Assembly (NCBI GenBank): GCA_016212505.1
Contig: JACRGB010000001.1
Span: 1-52,838 of the forward strand
DNA length: 52,838 nucleotides
Direction: 5' to 3'
Origin: Microcaldota archaeon
GTDB lineage: Archaea > Micrarchaeota > Micrarchaeia > Anstonellales > Bilamarchaeaceae
Part shown: positions 8,794 to 19,340 of the stretch, piece by piece
How the letters are laid out: every line of letters begins with the position of its first letter
Position numbering within the stretch: the stretch's first letter is position 1
The notes under the pieces: generated by a model
Seen by the model: only the letters and a program-made list of their open reading frames with translations
Databases searched by the model: none
Told to the model about the DNA's origin: nothing
Made by a program: the position numbers and the translations under genes

Positions 8794-9180
8794 TTAATCC
8801 ACCAGCCGCTCTTCGTAAATAGGGCGTACCCTTGGCGGGCTGATGAGGCCTGTGTAGCTTTCAATTACGCCAACGACCTCGCCGCCATTTTCAAGAATTA
8901 TTTTTATTTTTTCATTTTTCCTTCCGTTCTGGACCGCCCTGCCGATTTTTCCCATCAGGCTCGGAATCGCCGAGTCGCCTATTACTGAAACCGAGTCGCC
9001 TTTCCTTACTCCCCTCACTTCAGGATAAAAGGCAGTTATTGCAATCGATCCTACCACCCCGAGCGCAAAGAGCCGCAGGGTTTCAACTAGCCCATAGCCT
9101 AGCAATGCAAATGACAGCAATGCTATTGAGAGCGAAAGAAGGATTAGTTTGACAAATAACATCAGCCGCATTACTTTCAT
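8794..9180 (-). CDS. Membrane-anchored protein of unknown function
   Basis: Two N-terminal TM segments plus a soluble domain; directly upstream of the M50 gene. Confidence 0.6.
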   Translation of the reverse strand: MKVMRLMLFVKLILLSLSIALLSFALLGYGLVETLRLFALGVVGSIAITAFYPEVRGVRKGDSVSVIGDSAIPSLMGKIGRAVQNGRKNEKIKIILENGGEVVGVIESYTGLISPPRVRPIYEERLVD

Positions 9181-9250
9181 CTCCTTTACTTCCCCTTACT
9201 TAATTACTCGGCCTGCTTACTTAGACCTGCTTTGGCCAATGGCCATGCAA

Positions 9251-11398
9251 TCACCTATACATAGCCGCAGCATTGGTCTTGAACCGGTTTAAGGAATCCA
9301 CGTGCTCCTTCCGGACGCTTGGGACTATTGCCTTAACTGACATTTCAAAGTGCTTTGCAGAAACCTTTTTGGCCCCTTCCCTTATTGCGGCCATTCCTGC
9401 TTCCCGCACAAGATTGTCAATATCTGCCCCAGTGTACCCTTCAGTAAGTTTTGCAAGTTCCTTAATATCAACATCTCTATCAAGCGGCATCTTCATAGTG
9501 CATATTTTGAATATCTGCAGCCTGGCCTTTTCATCTGGCGATGAGACCTCGATTATAAGGTCAAATCTTCCAGGCCTCATAAGAGCAGTATCTAGTATGT
9601 CCGGTCGATTTGTTGCCGCAATAACAACAACGCTTTTTAGCGAGCGCAAGCCATCCATTTCAGTTAGCAAAGTATCCACTATCCTTTCAACTGCCATAGC
9701 ACCATCTGCGCCTGAACCAGTCCTGCGCGGTGCCATGGCATCGATTTCGTCAATAAATAATACGCAAGGGGCTGCAGTCCGGGCCTTTCTGAATAATTCC
9801 CTCACTGCTTTTTCCGATTCACCAACATATTTTGTCAGGACCTGTGCCCCGCTTATTGAAATGAAATTGGCCTCACTTTCATTAGCAACCGCTTTAGCAA
9901 GCAAGGTTTTTCCAGTTCCAGGTGGCCCGTACAAGAGAATGCCTTTTATGGGCCGGATTCCCATTTTGTCAAATATTTCCGGCTTCTTAAGCGGCAGCTC
10001 AACAGCTTCCTGAACCTGCCTTTTCACTTCGTCCATCCCGCCAATGTCAGCCCATTTGGTAGTTGGCTTTTCAACATAAACTTCACGTAGCGCTGAAGGC
10101 TGAATTTCGTGCATTGCACTGAAGAAATCGTCCCTGGAAACCCGTATGCTGTCTAAAACTTCCTGCGGAAGGACATCATCATCAACGTTCATAGATGGCA
10201 GTACCCGTCTTAGTGCTTTTATTGCAGCTTCTTTTGTTAGTAAGGAAAGGTCCGCGCCAGTATATCCATGAGTGACTGAAGCAAGCTCCTCAACATTAAC
10301 ATCCTCAGTTACCGGCATGTTCCGAACATGTATGGTTAATATTTCGTTTCTGCCCTTTTTATCCGGAACCCCAATTTCTATCTCCCGGTCGAACCTTCCT
10401 GGTCTTCGTAAGGCCGGGTCAATTGAATCAGGCCGGTTGGTTGCGCCAATAACTATGACTTCGCCCCTTGCCTTGAGGCCGTCCATCGTCGTGAGAAGTT
10501 GGCTGACCATCCTTTTTTCCACTTCGCCCATAACTTCTTCCCGCTTTGGTGCTATCGCATCGATTTCATCAACAAATATTATCGATGGCGCGTTTTCCTG
10601 AGCTTCGGCAAATAATTTACGGAGCCGTTCCTCGCTTTCACCGACATATTTGCTGATTATTTCGGGCCCTCCGACATAAAAGAAGTTCGCGTCCGATTCA
10701 TTAGCAACCGCTTTAGCAAGCAAGGTTTTTCCAGTTCCAGGTGCGCCATAAAGAAGGACCCCTTTTGGCGGGTCGATCCCAAGCCGCTCAAATATTTCCG
10801 GATGCCTTAGGGGGAGTTCGATCATTTCCCTTACTTTTTGTATGGCATCCCGAAGGCCACCGACATCATCATAAGTTGTATTTGGGACATTTGCAATTTC
10901 CTTTATTGGCTCTTTCTTTATTTTTACCTCGGTATCCTCGTTTATGATTACTGCGCCCTGGGGAAATACCTGTGCAACTACCAGAGGAATAGACGTGCCG
11001 AAAATTCCGACAGGAAGGACATTGCCTTTTATGATCGGCTTTCCCACCAGCCTTTTTTTCACATACTGGTCAAACCCAACAGAATACCTTACCGGTTCCT
11101 GGGGTGCAAGCACTATTTTTTTTGCAACTTTTACCTGCACTTGCTCCACTTTGAGCTTTTCACCAAGCCCGATCCCGACATTCTGCCTAAGGATGCCATC
11201 GATCCTTATCATGTCCAGGCCTTCATCATCCTGATGGGCCTGCCATACTATTGCAAGTGCAGTTTTCCTTCCTGATAATTTGATGATATCGCCTGTGGAT
11301 ACCCCAAGGGCGCTTTTTGAGCGTGAATCAATCCTGGCTATTCCCCGTCCAATATCATTCTGAAATGCTTCCGCAACTTTAAGGGATGCTGCTGCCAT
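9251..11398 (-). CDS. cdc48: Cdc48/VCP-like double-AAA ATPase
   Basis: Two Walker A ([16 protein letters not shown]) and Walker B ([24 protein letters not shown]) sets, N-terminal Cdc48 domain. Confidence 0.97.
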   Translation of the reverse strand: MAAASLKVAEAFQNDIGRGIARIDSRSKSALGVSTGDIIKLSGRKTALAIVWQAHQDDEGLDMIRIDGILRQNVGIGLGEKLKVEQVQVKVAKKIVLAPQEPVRYSVGFDQYVKKRLVGKPIIKGNVLPVGIFGTSIPLVVAQVFPQGAVIINEDTEVKIKKEPIKEIANVPNTTYDDVGGLRDAIQKVREMIELPLRHPEIFERLGIDPPKGVLLYGAPGTGKTLLAKAVANESDANFFYVGGPEIISKYVGESEERLRKLFAEAQENAPSIIFVDEIDAIAPKREEVMGEVEKRMVSQLLTTMDGLKARGEVIVIGATNRPDSIDPALRRPGRFDREIEIGVPDKKGRNEILTIHVRNMPVTEDVNVEELASVTHGYTGADLSLLTKEAAIKALRRVLPSMNVDDDVLPQEVLDSIRVSRDDFFSAMHEIQPSALREVYVEKPTTKWADIGGMDEVKRQVQEAVELPLKKPEIFDKMGIRPIKGILLYGPPGTGKTLLAKAVANESEANFISISGAQVLTKYVGESEKAVRELFRKARTAAPCVLFIDEIDAMAPRRTGSGADGAMAVERIVDTLLTEMDGLRSLKSVVVIAATNRPDILDTALMRPGRFDLIIEVSSPDEKARLQIFKICTMKMPLDRDVDIKELAKLTEGYTGADIDNLVREAGMAAIREGAKKVSAKHFEMSVKAIVPSVRKEHVDSLNRFKTNAAAMYR

Positions 11399-11425
11399 AA
11401 CAAATCACCAGATTTTTATCTTTGA

Positions 11426-12445
11426 TTATCTTTGAACATGGATTCTGCCGTTCCTTTCCTCGACCTTAACTGCTATTTTAGTGTTTATTAGGGTATCTTT
11501 TTTAAGGGAAACAACGCTCTCGAGGGTTATGTCGTTCGCAACCACAAGGCCCATCAGCCTGAGGGCGTTTTCCCGATCTAAAATTATTTCCTTTGCTTCT
11601 TCTTTTGTATCCCCATCTTCTACTGATACGATCATACTCTGGCCAGCTTGGCCTTCTTCTACATATTCTAGTTTTTTTATGGTGCCAACTAGAACCTCGT
11701 CCTTTCGTTTTGAGAGCAAGCGAGTTAGCTGATTTAGGATAACTAAACTGTTTTGACTATCCATAATGCCATTTTCAATTATTACCTCATCGCCAACCCT
11801 GAGCTTGGCCCCGCGGTCAATCCCCTCAGTTATTGCGCATTTCATTTCGTCCTCGCCATTGGAAATTGAAAAAACAAAACAGACAACTTTTGTTTTTTTA
11901 CCATCACCAGCGCTGGTTTCGATCGCTACCTTGCCTTCTATTCTGCTTATTATTTCCCGCAAATGTACTGCCCCGGGCGCATTGAGCGATTTTAAGTTCG
12001 AAAATTCAGATTTTTTGCTAACCTCAACCGATCCGCTATATCCCAAATTGAGCTCGTTGTTGCGCTCATATGCCCCCTTGACAACTATCTCATCATTAAC
12101 CCGGAGGTTTTTGGCAATCTCAACATCCTCATTCCAAAGTATGAGCGGCTTGCGTCCGCTAGCATCAGCAACTTCAACCACCTTTGATTTTTTTCCCGAG
12201 CTATATGTGGCAGTTGGCCATATTTTCCTGATGGTAGCAGAAATAGATATTCTCTTGCCTCCTTTGGGAACATCAATTATCCTGTAGAATTTTTCCTCAT
12301 TGGGAAAAAGGCCTGCCTCTTTTGCAATAATGCGCATGGCTGCCTCTCGGTTAAGGAGGCCGTGGAAAGACTCGACCTTGCAATCAATTTCTTCCTCCAT
12401 CTTTTCTTTGCCAATTTTTTCAAGCAGTAAGTTTTCCAGGTTCAT
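11426..12445 (-). CDS. RPA-like ssDNA-binding protein (OB folds)
   Basis: Tandem OB-fold-like segments (VVEVADASGRKPLILWNEDVEIAKNLRVNDEIVVKGAY). Confidence 0.75.
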   Translation of the reverse strand: MNLENLLLEKIGKEKMEEEIDCKVESFHGLLNREAAMRIIAKEAGLFPNEEKFYRIIDVPKGGKRISISATIRKIWPTATYSSGKKSKVVEVADASGRKPLILWNEDVEIAKNLRVNDEIVVKGAYERNNELNLGYSGSVEVSKKSEFSNLKSLNAPGAVHLREIISRIEGKVAIETSAGDGKKTKVVCFVFSISNGEDEMKCAITEGIDRGAKLRVGDEVIIENGIMDSQNSLVILNQLTRLLSKRKDEVLVGTIKKLEYVEEGQAGQSMIVSVEDGDTKEEAKEIILDRENALRLMGLVVANDITLESVVSLKKDTLINTKIAVKVEERNGRIHVQR

Positions 12446-12447
12446 GT

Positions 12448-14328
12448 TTATCCCTCTCGTCTATAAACATAGGCTAGCAATGCCTCCCCTGCTGACCACA
12501 CATTTATTGTATTCAAATCGCCTCCATTTTGGGCAATCTGGGGTTCAGCTTTCTTTAAAAGATCCGAAAATTTTGCAGCTGTTTTTGTTCCTATCAAAGC
12601 ATCCAAGATAGCATTAGTTACTTGCCCTCTTCCTGTGGATGTATTGCTGAAAAATCTAAGGTCGGTGTTTGGATTATTTGCAATATATTGTGCTGTGCTT
12701 CCTGAACTGCCACAACTTCCTGGAATGAAAATTATTTGGCCATTTCCGTTGCCAAAAATATCATATGGAAAACTCTTCTCAAGACTGAAACTATGTCCTC
12801 TGAATGTTACTGTCCTATTAGGATTTTCACCAAGTTTTGCCTTTACAAATTTTTGGTTATCTCCAGGACTTTCCCCCATAAAAAGAATTATTCTTGCAGT
12901 TTTCCCTTCATATATGAGTTCCCCATCGACCCCTCTTTTAGGTTTGCCATATTTTCTGAACCACTGTTGGCTAAGTTTCCAATGGTTTTCCGTATCATTT
13001 TTGTCAAATATCTGAATTATCGATAACTTTCCTGCTGTGCTGTATCGCCCTGGCTCAAAGATTGCTTTGGCATCTAATTCAGACATTTGTTTTTTATTAT
13101 TCTCCAAAACAAGAGTAGTGGAAGATTCAATCTTAACTAATAGGAACTCAATAGCAGCCACTATTTTTCTTTCCTCTTCAGAAATAGTTATCTTTTTTGA
13201 AAGATATTTATATCTTTCAGTTAATATTCCAAAAAATTCAGTAAGTATTTTTTGCATCTTATCCGGTGCCTTCATCTTATCTAAGGCGTTGGCCAAAAGA
13301 AAATAATATGTTGGATCAAATGTGCTATTTGCTAGAGGCTTTATCATGTTGCCTATTAGGTTAGTCATATCCACTTCATTGAGAAGGGAATTTTCTCTTC
13401 CATAGATTCGGTCATAGTTAATTGCACGAAAAAGGAAATTCCTTACCAAATCAGTATTGACACTATGATCCTGAAATAATTCCGAAACGCTTCTGCCCTT
13501 AAGGTCTTTTTTCAACCTATCAAAAAGCATATGGTTGGTTGAAGTATGGAAATATTGAGGATCTGAAAGAAGTAGGCCTAAAACCTGTGCAGTTGATAAG
13601 CTGTCCATATATCTCTCGCGTTTTTCTTGTTGTCCGTGTAAATCATCAAGCGGCCTTCCCAATTCAATTGAAACATTTTTATAAGAAAGAACATTTATGA
13701 CGAATTGATCAAACTTCAATTTACCATCAAAATAAAGGACAAAAAGATCGGCAATTTTACTGTTCCCAAGCGCTTCAAAAGCAGCAGATGTTCCATTTCC
13801 CGCAGTTCTTGCAATAGCAGAAAAGGACTGCACAACTCGTAGGGGATCTTTCACGAATAACTCCGGAATTTTATCTGTTCCCAAAGCGGAAAGTGCAGCT
13901 TCTGCTCTCGCACCACCAATTTTTGCAATTCCTACAAATGAAGCTATTAATTTATCTGGATCTTTAATAAAAAATCTTGAAATTTTCTCATTTCCTAGCG
14001 CAAAAAAAGCCTCATATGTTGCTTCCCTAAGATTCTTAGCGATCTGAACAAACTTATCTGTAAACCTAACAAAAAGATTAATTCCAATGTAATCAGTTTC
14101 AAAATAAGCAAATACTGCGTCTGATTTTCTTCCGGCATATCCCTTTATTTCCTTTAAAGCACTTACTTTTGAATTTCTTTCTGTTTCTGGAAGAGTAGAA
14201 ATTTTCTTAGCTAATTTATCTGGGCATTCAGGCATTTCTTTTTTAATGAGCTCAAATGTCCATACTTTATAAGGTACTTTTTTCTTTTTATCTTCGACTG
14301 CTAATGGTTTGAAGTGGAAAATGAACAT
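12448..14328 (-). CDS. Helical-repeat protein with C-terminal caspase-like cysteine peptidase candidate
   Basis: Three ~37-aa repeats (FxxIA..AxxALGxxKIxxLFxKDP); C-terminal VTFRGHSFSL...IIFIPGSCGSSGSTAQYI His/Cys pattern. Confidence 0.6.
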   Translation of the reverse strand: MFIFHFKPLAVEDKKKKVPYKVWTFELIKKEMPECPDKLAKKISTLPETERNSKVSALKEIKGYAGRKSDAVFAYFETDYIGINLFVRFTDKFVQIAKNLREATYEAFFALGNEKISRFFIKDPDKLIASFVGIAKIGGARAEAALSALGTDKIPELFVKDPLRVVQSFSAIARTAGNGTSAAFEALGNSKIADLFVLYFDGKLKFDQFVINVLSYKNVSIELGRPLDDLHGQQEKRERYMDSLSTAQVLGLLLSDPQYFHTSTNHMLFDRLKKDLKGRSVSELFQDHSVNTDLVRNFLFRAINYDRIYGRENSLLNEVDMTNLIGNMIKPLANSTFDPTYYFLLANALDKMKAPDKMQKILTEFFGILTERYKYLSKKITISEEERKIVAAIEFLLVKIESSTTLVLENNKKQMSELDAKAIFEPGRYSTAGKLSIIQIFDKNDTENHWKLSQQWFRKYGKPKRGVDGELIYEGKTARIILFMGESPGDNQKFVKAKLGENPNRTVTFRGHSFSLEKSFPYDIFGNGNGQIIFIPGSCGSSGSTAQYIANNPNTDLRFFSNTSTGRGQVTNAILDALIGTKTAAKFSDLLKKAEPQIAQNGGDLNTINVWSAGEALLAYVYRREG

Positions 14329-14442
14329 GTCTATAAATGTGCGTCAGCACTTACAAAGGTTTCGGTATTCCAATTTATCATAGAAATAAAATACTTTGGC
14401 GTGCAATTGGTTTATGCATGTTTTCTAGGCCCCTGAGATAAC

Positions 14443-14832
14443 CTAAGATTTTTGCAGAAGCAAAGATATATTTTCTTTGAGTTGTGGAAGATCTATTTTG
14501 ATCGTGCTCCAGACTGCCTTAAGATCAACCCCAAGATAATCATGGATCAGCTTATCTCTAGTCCCTGCAATCTCCTTCCAGGGTATATTGGTGTGTTTTG
14601 AGCGGAATTCCTTAGAAATGTTCTTTGTTGCTTCACCTATTATTTCAAGCTGCCTGACCACCCCATCCTGAAGTAGTTTGTTAGAGGACAAATTTTCGCA
14701 AAAATTTGTCCGCATTGGAATTTGCAAATTCCAATATAATAAAAAATCTTTTTGTGATTTGCCTTTCAAGTAATCTTCTATTGCATTTATCGAAATGAGG
14801 ATGTGGCTTATGTAAATATCATCTTTTTTCAA
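14443..14832 (-). CDS. hepT: HepT-like HEPN toxin (DUF86)
   Basis: RDKLIHDYLGVDLKAVW (RX4HXY); 4-nt overlap with an MNT gene. Confidence 0.88.
   Translation of the reverse strand: MKKDDIYISHILISINAIEDYLKGKSQKDFLLYWNLQIPMRTNFCENLSSNKLLQDGVVRQLEIIGEATKNISKEFRSKHTNIPWKEIAGTRDKLIHDYLGVDLKAVWSTIKIDLPQLKENISLLLQKS
14686..14735. repeat. Two-hairpin module A (inside hepT)
   Basis: GGACAAATTTTCGCAAAAATTTGTCC-GC-ATTGGAATTTGCAAATTCCAAT. Confidence 0.85.
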
Positions 14833-15113
14833 GAATGATACACCTTAGCTTCCTTCTTTATGTATGGCAAAATGAGTGGGCTTACTGATGACTCAGTTAC
14901 TAAGTCAACTTTTTTTCCTGCAATTTTTGACGCTTCCTGCTCTAAACGAACCAGCTCAAAGAGGGATTTAGTTTCCTTAAACGAGATCAGAACATCAATA
15001 TCACTGCCCTTTTTCATTTCCCCTCTCGCACAGGAGCCAAAAATTGATATTTTTTTTGCACCGTTTTTGGTTAAGAATGCCACCATCTGCCTGATATCCG
15101 GTCTTGATCTCAT
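14829..15113 (-). CDS. mntA: MntA-like minimal nucleotidyltransferase antitoxin
   Basis: FGSCARGEMKKGSDIDVLISF. Confidence 0.9.
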   Translation of the reverse strand: MRSRPDIRQMVAFLTKNGAKKISIFGSCARGEMKKGSDIDVLISFKETKSLFELVRLEQEASKIAGKKVDLVTESSVSPLILPYIKKEAKVYHS

Positions 15114-15153
15114 AAAGATAATTTTAAGAATAAGATATTTATAAGGTTACTTA

Positions 15154-16152
15154 ATGCATATTTTTTCTAATCTGGAGTATTCCTTCATAATTGCCGAGCT
15201 TGGCCCAAAAATAATTGGTAGGCATATGCATAAAATAAAAAAAATCGGCGAAAAAATTTACCGGATTAAGGTTGGGGATGAAGATATAATCTGTGAACTT
15301 GGTATTCGGCTTCATTCCACCAACTATTTAGAGCAGTCCGCTCTAACCGACAAATTCGTTGAGAAAGTGGAGAAAGAGCTTGATAATGGAAAACTCACCT
15401 CAATTGAGCAAATAAACAATGACCGGATTATTTCCTTTACCTTTAACAAAGGAAAACTTGTTTTTGAGATGTTTGCCCAGGGCAATGTAATTTTTATCAA
15501 GGATGACAAAATAGTCGCGGCAGCCAAATATGAATCCTGGTCGGATCGTGAAATCAAAGCAAATTCGCCTTATAATCCTCCAAAGCCCTCGGTTTCTCAA
15601 AAATTAGAGCCATCAGAAAAATACATTATCGTATCGCTGATGAAGATGCCTTTTGGCAAAGAATATGCGCTTGAAGCATTAAGCAGGCTGAAAATAGATG
15701 AAAAAACCCCTGGGAAAAGCCTAAGCGGAAATAAACTGCAGCAACTGGAAGGGGAACTTAGTTCAATAAAATCAAACTCCGCGCCCACTGCATTCTACAA
15801 GGACGGAAAAGTACTTGATTTTGCACTTACTAAGCTTTCCAAATATTCTGATTTAGAAAGCAAGGCTTTCCATAGCCTATCTAAGGCAGCAGACGAATAT
15901 TACCTTAATTTTGAAAAACCAAATCCTAAACTGGAAAAACTTAATGAGCGGCTGGAAAAACAAGAGCAACGGCTGACTGAACTGCAAGAAGAAGAAAAAG
16001 CCTTCAAGGAAAAAGGAGATCATATTTACAATAATTACGAAAAAGCAAGCGAGATTATTGGCTTAGCAAAGAACGTGCAGTTTGATGAAATCGAGCGAAA
16101 GTATAAGGGAAAAATAAACAAAAAAGATAAGTCGGTTGAAGTGGAACTTTAA
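15154..16152 (+). CDS. NFACT/RqcH (NEMF/Tae2) N-terminal region, short form
   Basis: NFACT-N start (MHIFSNLEYSFIIAELGPKIIGRHMHKI...) and coiled-coil; ends before an NFACT-R domain. Confidence 0.78.
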   Translation: MHIFSNLEYSFIIAELGPKIIGRHMHKIKKIGEKIYRIKVGDEDIICELGIRLHSTNYLEQSALTDKFVEKVEKELDNGKLTSIEQINNDRIISFTFNKGKLVFEMFAQGNVIFIKDDKIVAAAKYESWSDREIKANSPYNPPKPSVSQKLEPSEKYIIVSLMKMPFGKEYALEALSRLKIDEKTPGKSLSGNKLQQLEGELSSIKSNSAPTAFYKDGKVLDFALTKLSKYSDLESKAFHSLSKAADEYYLNFEKPNPKLEKLNERLEKQEQRLTELQEEEKAFKEKGDHIYNNYEKASEIIGLAKNVQFDEIERKYKGKINKKDKSVEVEL

Positions 16153-16183
16153 GCGTTTGCCTTCTTCCCTACCTTTCATTAGC

Positions 16184-16564
16184 TTATTTTACAAATCTTA
16201 CGTTTTCCAGTCCTTCAAAATCCCTATCTGCAGTTACTAATTCAAGATTATGGATGGATGCACTCGTATAGATTATTGAATCGATGAGGCTGATTTTCTT
16301 TTTTATCTTCCTAAGCATGCAGTAATCTTTTCCAGCTACTTTCAACATTTCAAATTCCATTTGAATAATAGTTGAATTATTTGTAATTTTTCTTAACTCT
16401 TCATTAATATCCAGCTTATTTTTTTCTGCCCATTGAGAAACTTCGGCGATCGTAATTATGTTAGTATAAAGTGCTAAACTAGTAGATGTAATCTCCAGTA
16501 TTTTCCTGCCTTTTTCGGTTCCCTGAGCAATCTCTATCCATGCAGACGTATCGAGAAGCATCAT
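16184..16564 (-). CDS. vapC: PIN-domain toxin VapC
   Basis: MLLDTSAWIEIAQG, ISLIDSIIYTSA, LVTADRDFEGL. Confidence 0.9.
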   Translation of the reverse strand: MMLLDTSAWIEIAQGTEKGRKILEITSTSLALYTNIITIAEVSQWAEKNKLDINEELRKITNNSTIIQMEFEMLKVAGKDYCMLRKIKKKISLIDSIIYTSASIHNLELVTADRDFEGLENVRFVK

Positions 16565-16779
16565 ACAAATTCTCTTGTTGTCTTGTCTCTCTTAAAAGGT
16601 TTAGTGCCCTTGGCAGAACCAAAGATTTTTTCCAATTCTGATGCTCTCCTATGTACTAGAAGTGCAATATCCACTTCATCCCCCATTGTAAGACCCATTT
16701 CATCTAATTTTTCCTTGGGTATCAATACACATGCAGAAGTTCCAAGTGGCCTTATCTTTGATCTAAACACTTCATTCAT
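16561..16779 (-). CDS. vapB: AbrB-type antitoxin VapB
   Basis: SACVLIPKEKLDEMGLTMGDEVDIALL; 4-nt overlap with vapC. Confidence 0.85.
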   Translation of the reverse strand: MNEVFRSKIRPLGTSACVLIPKEKLDEMGLTMGDEVDIALLVHRRASELEKIFGSAKGTKPFKRDKTTREFV

Positions 16780-16837
16780 TTTTTCACCTATTATAATATA
16801 TTATTATGGAAATAAATAGCTATCGTTTTTGAGAAAT

Positions 16838-17383
16838 TTATAATTTCATGTAAATTTCATCAACATATTTTCCTTTTTGCAGTACCCATTTTGGAAGCCT
16901 TGCAAACTCTTTCAAACCTAGCTTCCTGTACAGTTTGATGGCAGGTTTATTCGTAGTAAAAACAGTCAGGTAAAGATTCTTTGGGTTTAGTTTTGTTCTG
17001 GAGATTTCAATATTTTTCCGAAGCAATATTTCTCCAAGTCCAATTCCCCTGTACTTTTTGCCAATAGCAAGGCCAATAACGACATTATCCTTTAGCTTGA
17101 ACAATTTTCTTGTCGAATCGCTTGTGCCAGCAATTTTACCATCAACTTTTGCTATGATGCAAAAGCTTTCGTTTTTCAAGAACCCCTTCAGATGATTCTT
17201 CTTCCATTCATTTTCTTCTTTCAAAGTGAATTTCCGGTCATAAGAAAGGTTTGCCCCTTCATCAACAAACGCATTTATGAAATTCATCAATTCTTTCGCG
17301 CTATCGTTAGGTTTAAGAAAATCAATGGTAGCAGTTCTGCCATCTTTCAGCTTCATGTTGGTTGGCAATCCGAATCGTCCCAT
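16838..17383 (-). CDS. GNAT acetyltransferase
   Basis: VVIGLAIGKKYRGIGLGEILLRK acetyl-CoA loop. Confidence 0.85.
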   Translation of the reverse strand: MGRFGLPTNMKLKDGRTATIDFLKPNDSAKELMNFINAFVDEGANLSYDRKFTLKEENEWKKNHLKGFLKNESFCIIAKVDGKIAGTSDSTRKLFKLKDNVVIGLAIGKKYRGIGLGEILLRKNIEISRTKLNPKNLYLTVFTTNKPAIKLYRKLGLKEFARLPKWVLQKGKYVDEIYMKL

Positions 17384-17408
17384 AAAATTTTCCCCCTATC
17401 CAGATGAA

Positions 17409-18194
17409 TTAACCATAATGCGCTCCGCCAAGATCGTTCGTCATTATTTCTTGCAGTTCTTTTTTTAATTCCGTTTTTTCTTTTTCGCTAATTTTTAACA
17501 AATCAACCTTATCGTTCCATTTTGCAAGTGCGCGTACGATCCGGTTAAGCATCCTTTCGCTATCCCCATATTTTGCATAATCTATCAGTGCTCGTAGGGC
17601 GTATAATGATTCAGAAGTCCCCAGCGCTTCAAGAATTGCCGATCTCATCATGTGGTTGGCTTCACTTTCATAGGTACACAAATGAGTAAAATGATATGTC
17701 AGAAGCTTAGCCGAATCATCTCCCCTGAGCCGTGCCAGGATTTTTATCAGTTCAACAATTCCTTCTATTGAAGTATTGTAGTTGAACATGGCCCGATAAA
17801 CATTCATACGCAATTGGGCAGGCTCTTGTGCAGGATTTTTCGCCTTAAAATAATCAAAAGTGTGCATTATTTTCATCTCAATTGTCTGGGCAAGATTTTC
17901 ATGCATCATATATAGGATTAGCTGCTTTACCGTATCATTTCCGCTATTGAAAGTTTTCACGATTTTTTCGACCGCCTCATTTTTTGCATCTTCTTTTGAG
18001 GCAACCGGATATACCTTGATCACTACAATAGCAGCTTCCACTTCCTTCAAAATAGGGGTAATGTCGTCTTTCTTTTCTGCTGGCTGCTCAGTTGGTTTAA
18101 CTACCTGCTCAGTACTTTTTGTGCTCTGATCAGTTTTCTTATCCGAAGTTTTAGTGTCTTTAGGGATATTTGGCTCTGGCAACAGAATCACCAA
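17409..18194 (-). CDS. HEAT-like helical hypothetical protein
   Basis: 261 aa helical, low-complexity N-terminus. Confidence 0.5.
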   Translation of the reverse strand: MVILLPEPNIPKDTKTSDKKTDQSTKSTEQVVKPTEQPAEKKDDITPILKEVEAAIVVIKVYPVASKEDAKNEAVEKIVKTFNSGNDTVKQLILYMMHENLAQTIEMKIMHTFDYFKAKNPAQEPAQLRMNVYRAMFNYNTSIEGIVELIKILARLRGDDSAKLLTYHFTHLCTYESEANHMMRSAILEALGTSESLYALRALIDYAKYGDSERMLNRIVRALAKWNDKVDLLKISEKEKTELKKELQEIMTNDLGGAHYG

Positions 18195-18234
18195 ATAAAA
18201 TAAACCTTCGCGCTTATTAAATTACGGTATTCGA

Positions 18235-18786
18235 ATGGAAATTCTTTTTGCCACAAGCAACAAACACAAATTTGAAGAAGCAAAATCATTTTTTGGTAAT
18301 GCTCGCCCCGCCCTTAAACTCACCCATCAGCCATTTGATTATTCCGAAATTCGTTCAGATAATGTTGAAGAAATCGCCAAAGATGCTGCAGCAGCTGCGT
18401 ATAAACAATTCAAGAAACCGCTTTTTGTAGAAGACTCCGGGCTCTTTATCAATTCGCTAAATGATTTTCCCGGAACTTTCTCTGCTTGGACAATGAAAAA
18501 GATAGGCAATATAGGGATTCTCAGACTCATGTCCGACTCAACTGACCGGACTGCAAAATTTGTTAGTTGTATTGCCTATCATGACGGGAAAAAGATTTCA
18601 ACCTTCATCGGAACTTGCGAAGGCTCTATCGCCATCAAAATCAGCGGTGTTGACGGCTTTGGCTACGACCCAATCTTCATCCCTCAAGGAGAGCAAAAGA
18701 CATTTGCCCAAAGCATACAATTAAAAAACAAGCTCTCACATAGGTATAAAGTACTTCTAAAATTCTGCGAATATCTACACGATTAG
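18235..18786 (+). CDS. XTP/dITP diphosphatase (RdgB/Ham1)
   Basis: LFATSNKHKFEEA, LFVEDSGLFI, GVDGFGYDPIFIPQG. Confidence 0.95.
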   Translation: MEILFATSNKHKFEEAKSFFGNARPALKLTHQPFDYSEIRSDNVEEIAKDAAAAAYKQFKKPLFVEDSGLFINSLNDFPGTFSAWTMKKIGNIGILRLMSDSTDRTAKFVSCIAYHDGKKISTFIGTCEGSIAIKISGVDGFGYDPIFIPQGEQKTFAQSIQLKNKLSHRYKVLLKFCEYLHD

Positions 18787-18822
18787 CAGATTTATTGGAT
18801 TATTTTAATGGTGTTATGACGT

Positions 18823-19275
18823 ATGGCACGATTGCATTCGAAAAAGAAAGGTAAAGCCGGGACAAAAAGGCCAAAATCAAAGGTCGCACCTAATTGGTCT
18901 GATGAAAAAAAGGCCGAGTTGACCCCACTTATTGTCAAGATGTCCAAGGAAGGAGTTCCACAATCTAAGATCGGTCTCTACCTAAGGGACCAGAAAGGGG
19001 TTCCAAACATCCGTGCTACTTTGGGCATGACTCTTGGCGCTTTTCTAAAGAAAGAAAATGCTGCACCAGAGTATCCTGAAGACCTGCTCAGCCTAATCCG
19101 AAAAGCCGAAATTATCAAAACTCATCTTAAAACTTCCAAAAAAGACCTTCATAATAAGGTAAAATTATCCCATGTGGAATCAAAAATTCATCGGCTCAGC
19201 AAGTACTACTCCTCTAAGGGAATTCTTCCAAAAGGATGGAATTATGCAAATCAGGTCTCTCTAATCGCAAAGTGA
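18823..19275 (+). CDS. rps15: Ribosomal protein uS15
   Basis: MARLHSKKKGKAGTKRP...GVPQSKIGLYLRDQKGVPN. Confidence 0.96.
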   Translation: MARLHSKKKGKAGTKRPKSKVAPNWSDEKKAELTPLIVKMSKEGVPQSKIGLYLRDQKGVPNIRATLGMTLGAFLKKENAAPEYPEDLLSLIRKAEIIKTHLKTSKKDLHNKVKLSHVESKIHRLSKYYSSKGILPKGWNYANQVSLIAK

Positions 19276-19340
19276 TGGTAATATCTGATGTTAAATATAT
19301 GATATATGGACAAATTGAACGGTAAACTGATGGTGATTAT

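Noticed and set aside
9273-12287. Plus-strand ORFs opposite cdc48 and RPA genes
   Set aside because: Antisense to strongly conserved genes; low-complexity Ser-rich translations.
19273-19335. C/D box sRNA between rps15 and rps3ae
   Set aside because: TGATG/CTGA strings occur but spacing does not fit the usual guide lengths.
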